Shown here piece after piece: positions 8,393 through 18,399 of a stretch of 64,000 nt of DNA. The translations under genes were made by a program, and so were the position numbers. Under the pieces are notes generated by a model. That model was given only the letters and a program-made list of their open reading frames with translations, did not search any database and was not told the origin of the DNA. This DNA comes from Alishewanella jeotgali KCTC 22429 (GTDB lineage Bacteria > Pseudomonadota > Gammaproteobacteria > Enterobacterales > Alteromonadaceae): contig NZ_AHTH01000048.1 in assembly GCF_000245735.1 (NCBI RefSeq), positions 1 to 64,000 of the forward strand, read 5' to 3'. The first letter of the stretch is position 1. Each line of letters starts with the position of its first letter.

Positions 8393-11017
8393 TTAACCTT
8401 CTGTTTGCTGTGAGAGTTGTGCAATCAGGCTACGCTTTAACTCGCTTTGTTGCTCAGGCGTTAAAGCATCATCTGCTGCGTTGGATATTAAGAAAAAGTC
8501 TTCGGCACGCTCGCCGATAGTAGTAATTTTTGCGGCATGGATATTGACCCCGCACTGTTGAAATACCTGGCCAAGATCGCAAAGCAGGCCTGGTGTATCC
8601 AGCGCGGCGATTTCCAGCATGGTGCGGTGTTTGGTATTGCCGGGTAAAAACACCACCTTGGGCGGCACGCTAAACTGACGCATCTGGCGTGATAGCCGCG
8701 GTTTTTGCCGCGACAGATCCGGCTTACCGGCAATAAACTGCTCCAGCGCCTTCTTGATACTTTGCTGGCGGCTGGGCGAGGTCACCGCTTCACCGTTTTG
8801 CTCCAGTACCACAAAGGTATCCATGGCAAAGCCATCTTTATTGGTCATAATCTGGGCGTCGTAGATATTAACCTTTTTACTGTCTAAAGCCGCCACCATC
8901 CGCGCAAACAGGCCAGCCTGGTCGCGGGTATAAACAAACACCTGGGTGCCGCCTTTAATCGGCGCTTTGCTAACCAGCACCAGGGGTTCATTGGGATCTT
9001 TGTGCCGCAGAATATGTTCGGTATGCCAGACAATTTGCTTTGGGCTGTAACGGGCAAAATAATCGGCTTTGATCCGGCTCCACAGCTGTAGGATCTCACT
9101 TTCGATAAAGCTTTGTTTTATCAGCAGTGGCAGGGCTTCGGCCTGGTTTTCACGGATCAGATCGCGCAGATCCATCGGTTTTTCCAAACCGCGGCGGAAG
9201 GCTTTCTGGGTCGCTAAAAACAGTTCGCGTAACAGTGAGCCTTTCCAGTCGTTCCACAAATTATCGTTGGTGGCGCGGATGTCAGCCAGCGTCAGGCAAT
9301 ACAGATAATTAAGCCGGGTTTCATCGCGCACCTTTTCGGCAAATTCGGCCACCACCTGCGGGTCATGAATATCGCGGCGCTGTGCCGTCACCGACATTAA
9401 CAGATGGTTTTCGACTAACCAGGCAATCAGCTTGCTGTCAAAGTCACTGAGTTTATGCAGCTTGGCAAATTCGCGCACATCCATGGCGCCCAGTTCGGAG
9501 TGATCGCCGCCGCGGCCTTTGGCAATATCGTGGAAGATCCCGGCCAGGTACAGCAGCTCCGGTTTCTCCATTTTTTTGACAATATCGGAGCAGAGCGGAA
9601 ATTCGCTGTCATGCTCTGGCAAGCTGTACTTGTACAGGTTTTTTAACAGCCGGTGCGTATGTTCATCCACGGTGTAGGCATGAAACAAGTCGAACTGCAT
9701 CTGGCCTTCGATATTACGCCACTGTGGCAGATAAGCGGCCAGAATGCCGTAGCGGTGCATCAGGGTAATGGCTTTGTCCATGCCGCGCGGATGGCGCAGT
9801 AGCGCCAGAAACAACTGGCGACAGGCTTCATAATCCTGCAGGTCACCCATCAAACGCCGCCGCACCTGGCGAATGAGCCGGATCGTCGTCGAGTGCACGC
9901 CGGTAATATTGGAGTTATTGGCAATATGCCAGAATAGCCGCAGTAAATTATCACGCTTGGCAAAGACCGCATTATCACTGGCTTTAATCAGATGGCCATG
10001 TAATTCAAAGTAATCGTCCAGTTGGCTGACTTTAACTTTTTGCTGCGAATTCAGAATGCTGCCTTCAAAGTGTTGTAACAGCATTTCGTTCAGTTCGCTG
10101 ACCCGCTGTACGGTGCGGAAAAACCGCTTCATCATCCGCTCGACCGAGGCCTTACCATCGGCACCAAAACCCAGCCGTTCGGCGGCAGCTGGCTGATAAT
10201 CGAACAGGATCCGGTTTTCGTTACGGCCTGCTTCCAAATGCAGCGCAAAACGCATTTGCCACAGATAAGCCTCACACTCCATCAGTTCCTGATATTCATC
10301 TTCCGTCAGGTACTGATAGGCCACCAGTTCGCGCATGGTACGGGTATTAAAGTGTTTTTTGGCGACCCAACCGATGGTCTGGATATCACGCAGTCCGCCC
10401 GGGTTGGCTTTCAGATTCGGTTCCAGGTTATAGGCAGTGCCATGATACTGGGCATGGCGCTGTTGCTGTTCGTGCCGTTTCGCCTGAAAAAACGCCTGAC
10501 TGGTCCAGAAACTCTCACTCATCGCAGCTTCGTGCAACTCGTTAAACAGTTGCTTATTGCCAGTGAGCAGCCGCATTTCCAGCAAATTGGTGGCAATGGT
10601 AATGTCTTCTTTGCCCAGACTCAGAGTTTCTTTTAGGGTGCGGACACTGTGGCCGACTTCCAGCCGCAGATCCCACAGCAGTGTAATAAAGCGGCCGATG
10701 GCTTCGTGCTGCGCGCTGCCGGGCCTTTTTTCGACCAGCAGTAATAAATCGATATCGGAATAGGGATGTAGTTCGCCACGGCCATAACCGCCAACGGCTA
10801 GCAGGCTGATACTTTTATCTTTTGCCAGATCGCAGTATTGCCACAGCTGCAGCAGTACCTCATCGACGAAGCGGGCGCGGGCTTTGACCAGTGCATTAAT
10901 TGGCTGGCTGTGAAAGGCGCGGGCCTGAAATTCCTGAAATTCTGCGAAGTGCTTTTTATAGGCATCCAGGGAGTACCGCTCGGGCAGGGGGCGGTTAAAA
11001 CTTAAGACCTGACTCAA
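8393..11017 (-). CDS. glnD: Bifunctional uridylyltransferase/uridylyl-removing enzyme GlnD
   Basis: GlnD senses glutamine and adds or removes UMP on the PII proteins GlnB/GlnK. All domains are visible. The nucleotidyltransferase motif GGYGRGE is at residues 76-82 with the metal aspartates D88 and D90. An HD hydrolase domain contains GIFHDIAKGRGGDHSE around residue 510. Two C-terminal ACT domains occupy roughly residues 690-770 and 800-870. At 874 aa it is close to the usual 890. The start is a TTG behind a strong AAGGAG ribosome binding site; no nearby ATG fits better. Confidence 0.97.
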   Translation of the reverse strand: MSQVLSFNRPLPERYSLDAYKKHFAEFQEFQARAFHSQPINALVKARARFVDEVLLQLWQYCDLAKDKSISLLAVGGYGRGELHPYSDIDLLLLVEKRPGSAQHEAIGRFITLLWDLRLEVGHSVRTLKETLSLGKEDITIATNLLEMRLLTGNKQLFNELHEAAMSESFWTSQAFFQAKRHEQQQRHAQYHGTAYNLEPNLKANPGGLRDIQTIGWVAKKHFNTRTMRELVAYQYLTEDEYQELMECEAYLWQMRFALHLEAGRNENRILFDYQPAAAERLGFGADGKASVERMMKRFFRTVQRVSELNEMLLQHFEGSILNSQQKVKVSQLDDYFELHGHLIKASDNAVFAKRDNLLRLFWHIANNSNITGVHSTTIRLIRQVRRRLMGDLQDYEACRQLFLALLRHPRGMDKAITLMHRYGILAAYLPQWRNIEGQMQFDLFHAYTVDEHTHRLLKNLYKYSLPEHDSEFPLCSDIVKKMEKPELLYLAGIFHDIAKGRGGDHSELGAMDVREFAKLHKLSDFDSKLIAWLVENHLLMSVTAQRRDIHDPQVVAEFAEKVRDETRLNYLYCLTLADIRATNDNLWNDWKGSLLRELFLATQKAFRRGLEKPMDLRDLIRENQAEALPLLIKQSFIESEILQLWSRIKADYFARYSPKQIVWHTEHILRHKDPNEPLVLVSKAPIKGGTQVFVYTRDQAGLFARMVAALDSKKVNIYDAQIMTNKDGFAMDTFVVLEQNGEAVTSPSRQQSIKKALEQFIAGKPDLSRQKPRLSRQMRQFSVPPKVVFLPGNTKHRTMLEIAALDTPGLLCDLGQVFQQCGVNIHAAKITTIGERAEDFFLISNAADDALTPEQQSELKRSLIAQLSQQTEG

Positions 11018-11047
11018 GGGGAACTCCTTCTGCTGTGTATTGTTAGG

Positions 11048-11836
11048 TTACTCTGCGGTAACAATCCGGTCGATGGTGTCATCGCTGCGCAGTGTTAAAA
11101 TTTCGCAACCGGTATCGGTGACCAGAATGGTATGTTCAAACTGGGCGGATAAACTGCGATCCTTGGTGACGACTGTCCAGCCATCTTTTAACAGCTTGCT
11201 GTGGCGGGCTCCGGCATTAATCATCGGTTCGATGGTTAAGCACATACCGCTTTTTAACACCTCACCGGTTCCCGGCTTACCATAGTGCAGCACCTGCGGC
11301 TCTTCATGGAACACGGCACCAATACCGTGGCCGCAATATTCGCGTACTATCGAGTAGCTATGTTTTTCGGCGTGTTGTTGGATCACATGGCCAATATCAC
11401 CCAAACGGGCACCGTCTTTGACTTTTTTAATCCCAAGATACATCGCCTCCTGGGTGATGCGGATCAAGCGCTCAGCCAGAATGCTCGGTTTACCCACCAC
11501 AAACATCTTAGAGGTATCACCGTGATAGCCATCTTTTATCACGGTGATATCGATATTGATAATATCGCCGTCTTTTAGCACCTTGTCGCCAGGGATACCG
11601 TGACAGATCACATGGTTTACCGAGGTACAGATGGATTTTGGAAAGCCGTGGTAGTTTAATGGTGCCGGTACAGCCTGCTGCACATTGACAATATAGTCAT
11701 GGCAGATGGTATTCAGCTCGTCGGTAGTGACACCGGCTTTAACATGGGGTTCGATCATTTCCAGCACTTCGGCGGCCAAACGACCTGCAATGCGCATTTT
11801 TTCTATTTCGGCCGGAGTTTTAATCGGTGCTGTCAT
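11048..11836 (-). CDS. map: Methionine aminopeptidase, type I
   Basis: Map removes the initiator methionine from nascent proteins. The 262-aa protein has all five metal ligands in their motifs: the two aspartates in IDITVIKDGYHGDTS, the histidine in GHGIGAVFHEEP, and the glutamates in TIEPM and QFEHT. It is the first gene of the minus-strand map-glnD-dapD cluster and is divergent from rpsB, with a 338-base intergenic region between them. Confidence 0.97.
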   Translation of the reverse strand: MTAPIKTPAEIEKMRIAGRLAAEVLEMIEPHVKAGVTTDELNTICHDYIVNVQQAVPAPLNYHGFPKSICTSVNHVICHGIPGDKVLKDGDIINIDITVIKDGYHGDTSKMFVVGKPSILAERLIRITQEAMYLGIKKVKDGARLGDIGHVIQQHAEKHSYSIVREYCGHGIGAVFHEEPQVLHYGKPGTGEVLKSGMCLTIEPMINAGARHSKLLKDGWTVVTKDRSLSAQFEHTILVTDTGCEILTLRSDDTIDRIVTAE

Positions 11837-11922
11837 GCTTGTTCTCTCTAACTTATCGCGCGGATATCGCCGTGCATCTTGAAATCCATTGGCTATAAAC
11901 TGCTGTTTATTTGCCCATCAGA

Positions 11923-11951
11923 TTGTATTTAATACGGCATTATGGTATAAA
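11923..11951 (+). promoter_or_regulatory. Probable sigma-70 promoter of rpsB-tsf
   Basis: TTGTAT (11923-11928) and TATAAA (11946-11951) are separated by exactly 17 bases. They are followed by the GC-rich stretch GCGCGCCGC, the discriminator type typical of stringently controlled ribosomal promoters. The predicted transcript would start near 11958 and carry a leader of about 215 bases. Confidence 0.7.
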
Positions 11952-12083
11952 GCGCGCCGCAATTTCGCAAATGGCATTGTACCCTAACTTAGCGCCGGAG
12001 TGCTGTAGCTTTACAGAATTTCTGGTTATAAGTGAGTCGTTTTTGACGTTAGCAAACTGCAAAACACTTAATTAAACAACACA

Positions 12084-12144
12084 CATGCATCGACACGTAT
12101 TCCGGGGTGCCTGGTGAAAACCGGGTCGGCATATGGGATGCATG
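12084..12144 (+). promoter_or_regulatory. Structured rpsB leader RNA (probable S2 autoregulatory element)
   Basis: An outer stem pairs 12084-12091 with 12137-12144 (8 bp, perfect). Inside it, 12110-12115 pairs with 12120-12125 around a GAAA tetraloop. An alternative inner pairing, 12107-12111 with 12128-12132, is also possible. The element sits 30 bases before the rpsB start. In E. coli the rpsB 5' leader is conserved and is the site of S2-mediated repression of rpsB-tsf; that this element does the same is inference from position and structure. Confidence 0.65.
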
Positions 12145-12174
12145 GAGGCCTAACCCCTAAACAGGAAAATTATC

Positions 12175-12903
12175 ATGGCAAAAGTTTCAATGCGCGACAT
12201 GCTCCAGGCGGGCGTACACTTCGGTCACCAAACCCGTTACTGGAACCCAAAAATGAAGCCATTCATTTTCGGCGCCCGTAACCGTGTACATATCATCAAC
12301 CTGGAACAAACTGTTCCAATGATGAATGACGCCCTGGCTTTCATTCAGCAAGTATCAGCGAAAAAGGGCAAGATCCTGTTCGTAGGTACCAAGCGCGCTG
12401 CCTCAGAAGCGATCAAAGAAGCCGCAGTTAAAGTTGACCAGTTCTACGTAAACCACCGCTGGTTAGGTGGTATGCTGACTAACTGGAAAACTGTTCGTCA
12501 GTCAATCAAGCGTTTAAAAGACCTGGAAGCACAAAGCCAGGACGGTACTTTCGACAAGCTGACCAAGAAAGAAGCTTTAGACCGTACCCGTGAGATGGAC
12601 AAGCTGGAAAAGAGCTTAGGCGGTATCAAAGAGATGGGCGGCTTACCGGACGTACTGTTCGTTATCGACGCTGACCACGAGCATATCGCGATCAAAGAAG
12701 CCAACAACCTGGGTATTCCGGTAGTAGCTATTGTAGATACTAACTCAGATCCTAAAGGTGTTGACTACGTAATCCCTGGTAACGACGACGCTATCCGCGC
12801 TATCCAGTTATATCTGGGCGCTGTTGGCCAGGCGATCCAGGAAGGTCGTGACAAAACCATCGAAGTCCAGGCTGAAGCCGAAGCCTTCGTTGAAGCAGAA
12901 TAA
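12175..12903 (+). CDS. rpsB: 30S ribosomal protein S2
   Basis: S2 is an essential late-assembling protein of the small subunit and binds S1. The 242-aa sequence is a full-length bacterial S2, with signatures such as [22 protein letters not shown] at the N-terminus (residues 5-26) and [13 protein letters not shown] near residue 180. An AGGAAA ribosome binding site precedes the ATG. It heads the rpsB-tsf transcript and is preceded by the structured leader. Confidence 0.99.
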   Translation: MAKVSMRDMLQAGVHFGHQTRYWNPKMKPFIFGARNRVHIINLEQTVPMMNDALAFIQQVSAKKGKILFVGTKRAASEAIKEAAVKVDQFYVNHRWLGGMLTNWKTVRQSIKRLKDLEAQSQDGTFDKLTKKEALDRTREMDKLEKSLGGIKEMGGLPDVLFVIDADHEHIAIKEANNLGIPVVAIVDTNSDPKGVDYVIPGNDDAIRAIQLYLGAVGQAIQEGRDKTIEVQAEAEAFVEAE

Positions 12904-12956
12904 TTATTCTGTCATCAGCCGGGTGTAAGCTCGGCTGAGATTCAGGATCACTTTGC

Positions 12957-12979
12957 AACAGGGGCGTCTCGCCCCTGTT
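12957..12979 (+). terminator. Hairpin attenuator between rpsB and tsf
   Basis: A 10-bp perfect stem pairs 12957-12966 with 12970-12979 around a 3-base loop. The tail has only three T residues, so read-through is expected. A smaller 7-bp hairpin, 12915-12921 with 12932-12938, lies upstream. A partial terminator between rpsB and tsf is known from E. coli and would lower EF-Ts output relative to S2; the same role here is inferred. Confidence 0.65.
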
Positions 12980-13008
12980 TGTCTGAACTAAATTACGAGG
13001 AAGCTCCC

Positions 13009-13881
13009 ATGGCTGTAACTGCCGCATTAGTAAAAGAATTACGCGAGCGCACTGGCGCTGGCATGATGGATTGTAAAAAAGCGCTGGAAGAAACCGCAGG
13101 TGATATCGAAGCGGCAATCGACGCCATGCGTAAAAGCGGTTTAGCCAAGGCGGCTAAAAAAGCTGGCCGTATCGCTGCTGAAGGCGTGGTATTAACCCGC
13201 GTTGCTAACGGTGTTGGTCTGGCGATTGAATTTAACTGCGAAACTGACTTCGTAGCACGTGACACCAGCTTCCTGGCCTTTGCCAATAGCGTTGCTGATC
13301 TGGCCCAGGCTCAGAACATCGACAACGTTGAAGCGCTGTTAGCCGCGGATCTGAACGGTACTTCTGTGGAAGATACCCGCGCTACTCTGGTAGCCAAAAT
13401 CGGTGAAAACATCAACGTACGTCGCATTGCCAAAGTTGAAGGCGCGGTGATTGGTCAGTATATCCACTCTGGCCGCATTGGTGTATTAGCTGTGCTGGAA
13501 GGCGGTAACGAAGATATCGCTAAAGATGTGGCAATGCACGTTGCAGCGAATAACCCAGGTTATGTTAACCCGGAAGACGTATCTGCCGAAGTGGTAGAGC
13601 GTGAGCGTCAAATCCAGGTTGAAATCGCAGTTAACTCAGGCAAGCCACAAGAAATCGCTGAGAAAATGGTTGCCGGCCGGATGACCAAGTTCACTGGCGA
13701 AGTGAGCTTAACTGGCCAGCCATTCGTGAAAGATCCGTCAATCACCACTGGCGAATTCCTGAAGCAAAATGGCGCGAAAGCCATTTCTTTCATTCGTCTG
13801 GAAGTAGGCGAAGGTATTGAGAAGAAAGAAGAAGACTTCGCAGCTGAAGTTGCGGCTCAGATCGCTGCTGCTAAGAAGTAA
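13009..13881 (+). CDS. tsf: Elongation factor Ts
   Basis: EF-Ts exchanges GDP for GTP on EF-Tu. The product begins [20 protein letters not shown], the standard N-terminus containing the UBA-like domain. Residues 56-290 hold the core with [11 protein letters not shown] near residue 78. The frame is open ten codons upstream, but the ATG at 13009 follows an ACGAGGA ribosome binding site and gives the normal length of 290 aa. An intrinsic terminator follows 37 bases later. Confidence 0.98.
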   Translation: MAVTAALVKELRERTGAGMMDCKKALEETAGDIEAAIDAMRKSGLAKAAKKAGRIAAEGVVLTRVANGVGLAIEFNCETDFVARDTSFLAFANSVADLAQAQNIDNVEALLAADLNGTSVEDTRATLVAKIGENINVRRIAKVEGAVIGQYIHSGRIGVLAVLEGGNEDIAKDVAMHVAANNPGYVNPEDVSAEVVERERQIQVEIAVNSGKPQEIAEKMVAGRMTKFTGEVSLTGQPFVKDPSITTGEFLKQNGAKAISFIRLEVGEGIEKKEEDFAAEVAAQIAAAKK

Positions 13882-13917
13882 TTTGCGCTTTAGCAAATGG
13901 CGTAAAAACGCTAAAAT

Positions 13918-13946
13918 AACCGCGACCTAAGTCGCGGTTTTTTTTT
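13918..13946 (+). terminator. Intrinsic terminator after tsf
   Basis: A 9-bp stem pairs 13918-13926 with 13931-13939 around a CTAA loop, and the second arm runs into a stretch of T residues ending at 13946. It ends the rpsB-tsf transcript, so pyrH probably has its own promoter. Confidence 0.9.
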
Positions 13947-13970
13947 GCCCGGCTCGCATACACCCAAAAG

Positions 13971-14010
13971 CCTTGCAGATCCGGGTAGCCAACACCCCGC
14001 ATCTGCAGGG
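13971..14010 (+). repeat. Hairpin in the pyrH 5' region
   Basis: Ten-base arms at 13971-13980 and 14001-14010 pair with one G-U. An inner CGGGT/ACCC pairing extends the structure. It is not followed by T residues, so it is not a terminator. It lies 48 bases before pyrH and could be leader RNA structure or a protein-binding palindrome. Confidence 0.5.
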
Positions 14011-14057
14011 TTAAAGGGTATAACTGCATAACAACACCAACAGCACTAGGGGTAACC

Positions 14058-14798
14058 ATGAGTATCAATCCAAAACCAATGTATCGGCGCATCCTGTTAA
14101 AACTCAGTGGCGAGGCCCTGATGGGGGATGAAGGCTTTGGTATCGATCCTAAGGTGTTGGATCGGATGGCTCAGGAAATCAAAGAATTAGTCGAACTGGG
14201 CGTGCAGGTAGGTATCGTCATAGGTGGCGGTAATATCTTTCGTGGCGAAGGTTTAGCCAAAGCCGGTATGAACCGTGTTGTCGGCGACCATATGGGCATG
14301 TTGGCTACCGTAATGAACGGCCTGGCGATGCGTGATGCCCTGCACCGGGCGTATGTCAACGCGCGGATGATGAGCGCCATCCCATTAAACGGCGTCTGTG
14401 ATGCCTATAGCTGGGCTGAGGCCATCAGTTTATTAAAATCGGGCCGGGTAGTCATTTTCTCCGCCGGTACCGGTAATCCGTTCTTTACTACGGATTCAGC
14501 TGCCTGTTTACGCGGTATCGAGATTGAAGCCGATGCAGTTTTAAAAGCCACCAAGGTGGACGGCGTTTATTCTGCGGATCCGGTAAAGGATCCTGCCGCG
14601 ACGCTATACAGCCAACTGACCTATAACGAGGTATTGGATAAAGAACTGAAGGTCATGGATCTGGCAGCCTTTACTCTGGCACGCGACCATAATCTGCAAA
14701 TCCGCGTCTTTAATATGAACAAACCTGGCGCGCTGAAGCGGGTGATTATGGGTGAGGCCGAAGGCACAACCATCGACCATCAGGAAAATTTACAGTAA
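14058..14798 (+). CDS. pyrH: UMP kinase PyrH
   Basis: PyrH phosphorylates UMP to UDP and is the bacterial, hexameric, amino-acid-kinase-fold enzyme. The 246-aa protein shows [17 protein letters not shown] (residues 14-30), the glycine-rich [12 protein letters not shown] near residue 54, and [15 protein letters not shown] near residue 140. It is followed by frr as in most bacteria. The gene follows the tsf terminator by about 110 bases containing a hairpin. Confidence 0.98.
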   Translation: MSINPKPMYRRILLKLSGEALMGDEGFGIDPKVLDRMAQEIKELVELGVQVGIVIGGGNIFRGEGLAKAGMNRVVGDHMGMLATVMNGLAMRDALHRAYVNARMMSAIPLNGVCDAYSWAEAISLLKSGRVVIFSAGTGNPFFTTDSAACLRGIEIEADAVLKATKVDGVYSADPVKDPAATLYSQLTYNEVLDKELKVMDLAAFTLARDHNLQIRVFNMNKPGALKRVIMGEAEGTTIDHQENLQ

Positions 14799-14857
14799 AC
14801 TAGCCGGCCTAATGGCGCCGTTGGCGCCACAGCTGGATCAATAAAAGGATAACGATC

Positions 14858-15415
14858 GTGATTAACGACATTATTGCTGATGCAAAAGTCCGGATGGATA
14901 AAAGCGTTGAAGCGCTGAAAAGCCAACTTACTAAGGTTCGCACTGGCCGGGCCCACCCCAGCTTGCTGGACGGTATTCAAGTGTCGTACTACGGTGCCGA
15001 CACCCCGTTACGCCAGGTTGCTAACGTGTCGATTGAAGACTCTCGTACGCTGGCGATCACCGTATTTGATAAAAGCCTGACCCAGGCGGTAGAAAAAGCC
15101 ATTATGGCCTCGAATCTGGGATTAAATCCGATGTCAGCCGGTACTGTGATCCGGGTGCCATTACCACCGCTGACCGAGGAGCGTCGTAAAGATCTGGTCA
15201 AGCTGGTACGTGGCGAAGCGGAAGGCGGCCGGGTTGCTGTGCGTAATATTCGTCGTGATGCCAATGCTGACTTTAAAGCCTTACTGAAAGATAAAGAAAT
15301 CAGTGAAGATGATGAGCGTAAAGCTGCAGATGAAATTCAAAAGCTGACCGATATCTTTGTAAAGAAAATCGATGAAGTGTTAGCGGAAAAAGAGCGGGAG
15401 CTGATGGAAGTCTGA
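14858..15415 (+). CDS. frr: Ribosome recycling factor
   Basis: RRF, with EF-G, splits post-termination ribosomes. The 185-aa protein has the standard length and the motif [15 protein letters not shown] near residue 27. The long helical hairpin and the terminal helix are recognisable. It starts at GTG (14858) with an AAAGGAT ribosome binding site. An intrinsic terminator follows, separating it from uppS. Confidence 0.98.
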   Translation: MINDIIADAKVRMDKSVEALKSQLTKVRTGRAHPSLLDGIQVSYYGADTPLRQVANVSIEDSRTLAITVFDKSLTQAVEKAIMASNLGLNPMSAGTVIRVPLPPLTEERRKDLVKLVRGEAEGGRVAVRNIRRDANADFKALLKDKEISEDDERKAADEIQKLTDIFVKKIDEVLAEKERELMEV

Positions 15416-15452
15416 TTGTAGACTTCTGTTGCTACTGTTCGGTTGAATACTT

Positions 15453-15491
15453 AAAAAAGCGCCGTGCCAGTTTTACTTCGCGGCGCTTTTT
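15453..15491 (+). terminator. Intrinsic terminator after frr
   Basis: A stem of seven G/C-rich pairs (15458-15464 with 15481-15487), extended by A-T pairs, closes a 16-base loop. The second arm continues into a T-run. The flanking A-run makes it plausible in both directions. Confidence 0.8.
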
Positions 15492-15569
15492 GTTAAGCGC
15501 AAGCTGAACTCTGCAACGGGAACAGCTGACTAAGCGGTTTATGGCACTATTCTTACACAGGTTTTACGG

Positions 15570-16340
15570 ATGACTGGAGTAACCCAGCTAAGACAGCACA
15601 GCTTGCCGCAACATGTGGCAATTATCATGGATGGCAATGGACGCTGGGCCGAGCGGCAAGGTAAGCCGCGGGTCTGGGGCCATAAAAAAGGTGTGGAAGC
15701 GGTGCGGCGTAGTGTTAGTTTTTGCCGTGAGTTGGGCATCCAGTCGCTGACGTTATTTGCTTTTAGCAGTGAAAACTGGCGGCGGCCAGAAGACGAAGTC
15801 AGTACGCTGATGCAGCTGTTTTTAATGGTGCTGCAAAAAGAAGTGAAGGCGCTGCATAAACATAATATTCGGTTGAAAATTGTTGGCGATTTGTCGGCAT
15901 TTAGCGATAAGCTGGTACAAAGTATCCGCAAAGCTGAGCAGTTAACGGCAGAGAATACGGCTATGACGCTAAATATTGCGGCTAACTATGGCGGCCGCTG
16001 GGATATTGCCAATGCCAGTCGCAAGTTGGCAGAGCGGGTGCAAAGCGGTAATCTTAAGCCTGAGCAGATCACTGAAGCCTTGCTGGGTAGCCAGATGCAG
16101 ATGGCTGAGCAACCGGAGTTGGATCTGCTGATCCGTACCGGTGGCGATTTACGCATCAGTAATTTTCTGTTGTGGCAGGCGGCTTATGCGGAGCTATGGT
16201 TTACCGAGACTTTATGGCCGGATTTTGATCAACAGGTATTTTCTGAAGCCATTGCCGCTTTTATTAACCGGGAGCGCCGCTTCGGTTGTACCGGTGCTCA
16301 GATCCGTGAGCTTGCCGCAGCCAATAATAATAAAGGATAA
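15570..16340 (+). CDS. uppS: Undecaprenyl diphosphate synthase
   Basis: UppS makes the C55 lipid carrier used for peptidoglycan and O-antigen synthesis by cis-adding isopentenyl units. The 256-aa protein carries the diphosphate-binding motif [13 protein letters not shown] with the catalytic aspartate at residue 21. It also has [13 protein letters not shown] near residue 65 and the C-terminal [21 protein letters not shown] block. It begins a block with cdsA, dxr, rseP and bamA. Confidence 0.97.
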   Translation: MTGVTQLRQHSLPQHVAIIMDGNGRWAERQGKPRVWGHKKGVEAVRRSVSFCRELGIQSLTLFAFSSENWRRPEDEVSTLMQLFLMVLQKEVKALHKHNIRLKIVGDLSAFSDKLVQSIRKAEQLTAENTAMTLNIAANYGGRWDIANASRKLAERVQSGNLKPEQITEALLGSQMQMAEQPELDLLIRTGGDLRISNFLLWQAAYAELWFTETLWPDFDQQVFSEAIAAFINRERRFGCTGAQIRELAAANNNKG

Positions 16341-16345
16341 GCATA

Positions 16346-17212
16346 TTGTTTAAACAACGTCTGATAACAGCCCTGATCCTGGCGCCGCTGGCGCTGGCAG
16401 CGGTATTTTATCTGCCCCTGTATTTATTTGCTGCCGTATTGTCTGCAGCCTTTTTACTCGGTGCTTGGGAATGGAGTGGTTTTTGTGGCCTGACTAATAA
16501 GCGTAGCCGGGCACTGTATGTGGTATTTACCGCCGCGCTAATGGCCTTGTTCTATGCCGTAACGCCACTTGATCCTAACCAACTGGTGCTACATAACTTG
16601 CCGTTATTTTCAATTTTAATGCTTGGCGCCGCCTGGTGGTTACTGGCGATTGTGCTGGTATTAACCTTTCCAGCCAGTCAGCGGCTATGGGCCAGCAGTG
16701 ATTGGCGTCGTGCTTTGATGGGCTGGTGCACCTTGTTGCCGGCCTGGGCTGCGTTGTTATATATCCGCGGTCTTGGTTACGAGCAGTCCTCTTTCTATGG
16801 TGCCTGGCTGATTTTCGCGTTACTGGGTCTGGTATGGGCCGCAGATATCGGTGGCTATCTGGTCGGTAAGCCCTTTGGTAAAACTAAGTTGTTGCCTAAA
16901 GTCAGCCCCGGTAAAACGCTGGAAGGTATGCTTGGCGGTCTTGGTTTTGTACTCTTGGTGCTGACGGCGTTACTGGTCTGGCGTGACTGGCCAGGCGTAA
17001 GCTGGCACTGGTATCTGGCTGCTATAGCGCTAACGGTATTGTCGGTATTTGGCGATCTGAGTGAGAGTATGTTTAAACGGGTGGCGGGTAAAAAGGACAG
17101 CGGTGCTTTTTTACCGGGACACGGTGGAATTTTGGATCGTATCGACAGTTTAACTGCCACGGCACCCCTGTATGCGTTACTGCTGGCGTTTCTGGGTAAA
17201 CAATTTTTATGA
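16346..17212 (+). CDS. cdsA: Phosphatidate cytidylyltransferase
   Basis: CdsA makes CDP-diacylglycerol from phosphatidate and CTP in the inner membrane. The 288-aa protein has multiple transmembrane segments and the family signature S-x-x-K-R-x-x-x-K-K-D-x-G-x-x-x-P-G-H-G-G-x-x-D-R-x-D-S near residues 243-270. The start is a TTG behind AAAGGA; no closer ATG exists. It overlaps dxr by four bases. Confidence 0.95.
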   Translation: MFKQRLITALILAPLALAAVFYLPLYLFAAVLSAAFLLGAWEWSGFCGLTNKRSRALYVVFTAALMALFYAVTPLDPNQLVLHNLPLFSILMLGAAWWLLAIVLVLTFPASQRLWASSDWRRALMGWCTLLPAWAALLYIRGLGYEQSSFYGAWLIFALLGLVWAADIGGYLVGKPFGKTKLLPKVSPGKTLEGMLGGLGFVLLVLTALLVWRDWPGVSWHWYLAAIALTVLSVFGDLSESMFKRVAGKKDSGAFLPGHGGILDRIDSLTATAPLYALLLAFLGKQFL

Positions 17213-18399
17213 AGCAGTTGGTGATCCTTGGAGCAACCGGTTCTATTGGCTGCAGTACCTTATCGGTAGTCGCAGCGCATCCGGATAAATTTCAGGTGCT
17301 GGCTCTGACGGCGGCGACCGCAGTCGATAAGCTATTCGAGCAGTGTCTGGCAGTAAAACCGCGTTATGCAGCTATGCAAGATAGTAAGGCTGCGGCTGAG
17401 CTCAAGTTCCGCTTGCAACAAGCCGGGCTGACAACAGAAGTGTTATCGGGTACTGCCGGTTTAACGGCACTGGCGGCGCATCAGGACGCCGATATCGTGA
17501 TGGCCGCTATTGTCGGTGCGGCCGGCTTGCTACCAACCCTGGCGGCCGTTGAGGCCGGCAAAAAGGTTTTGCTGGCCAATAAAGAAGCGCTGGTGATGAG
17601 TGGTGGCCTCTTTATGGCCAAGGTGGCGCAGCATGGCGCAACCTTGCTGCCAATTGACAGCGAACATAATGCGATCTTTCAATGCTTACCACCGGCACTG
17701 CAACAAGCGGCCAGCCAGGGCCAGTTAGCTGAGCACGGTATCAGCCGTTTGCTGCTTACCGGCAGTGGCGGCCCCTTTTTAACCCGGCCGTTGGACAGTT
17801 TCGCCGCTATTACGCCGGCGGAAGCGGTAGCGCATCCGAACTGGAGTATGGGTCAGAAGATTTCGGTTGATAGTGCCACCATGATGAACAAGGGGCTGGA
17901 GTTTATTGAAGCGCGCTGGTTATTCAACTGTGCGCCGCAAGATATCCAGGTGGTGATCCACCCGCAAAGCATTATCCACTCTATGGTGCAGTACAGTGAC
18001 GGCTCAGTGCTGGCGCAGCTGGGACAGCCGGATATGCGAACCCCTATCGCACATGCTCTGGCCTACCCACAGCGGATCAGTAGTCCGGTTCCGGCACTGG
18101 ACTTTAGTAAGTTAGCGGCCTTTACCTTTACCGAACCTGAGCCGGCGCGTTATCCCAATCTTTATCTGGCAATCGACGCCTGTGCCGCCGGACAGGGTGC
18201 GACTACGGCGTTAAACGCCGCCAATGAAGAGGCAGTAGCGGCTTTCTTACAGGGGCAGCTGGCTTTTAACCGGATCAGCGAGGTTAATCAGCACTGTCTG
18301 GCAGAATTTGCGCACTATGACGCGCAGTGTCTGGATGCTATATTGGCGGTTGATCAACAAAGCCGTGCCTTTGCCCGTGCGCTAATAGGAAAGTTCTGA
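17209..18399 (+). CDS. dxr: 1-deoxy-D-xylulose 5-phosphate reductoisomerase
   Basis: Dxr (IspC) makes 2-C-methylerythritol 4-phosphate, the committed MEP-pathway step supplying UppS with precursors. At 396 aa it has the NADPH loop [12 protein letters not shown] at residues 6-17, [13 protein letters not shown] near residue 120, the metal-site motif [13 protein letters not shown] near residue 148 and [21 protein letters not shown] near residues 209-229. It sits between cdsA and rseP, as in Pseudomonas and Shewanella relatives rather than before uppS as in E. coli. Confidence 0.98.
   Translation: MKQLVILGATGSIGCSTLSVVAAHPDKFQVLALTAATAVDKLFEQCLAVKPRYAAMQDSKAAAELKFRLQQAGLTTEVLSGTAGLTALAAHQDADIVMAAIVGAAGLLPTLAAVEAGKKVLLANKEALVMSGGLFMAKVAQHGATLLPIDSEHNAIFQCLPPALQQAASQGQLAEHGISRLLLTGSGGPFLTRPLDSFAAITPAEAVAHPNWSMGQKISVDSATMMNKGLEFIEARWLFNCAPQDIQVVIHPQSIIHSMVQYSDGSVLAQLGQPDMRTPIAHALAYPQRISSPVPALDFSKLAAFTFTEPEPARYPNLYLAIDACAAGQGATTALNAANEEAVAAFLQGQLAFNRISEVNQHCLAEFAHYDAQCLDAILAVDQQSRAFARALIGKF

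Noticed and set aside
10238-10636. 132-codon plus-strand frame opposite glnD
   Set aside because: It lies entirely inside glnD on the other strand with no independent signals.
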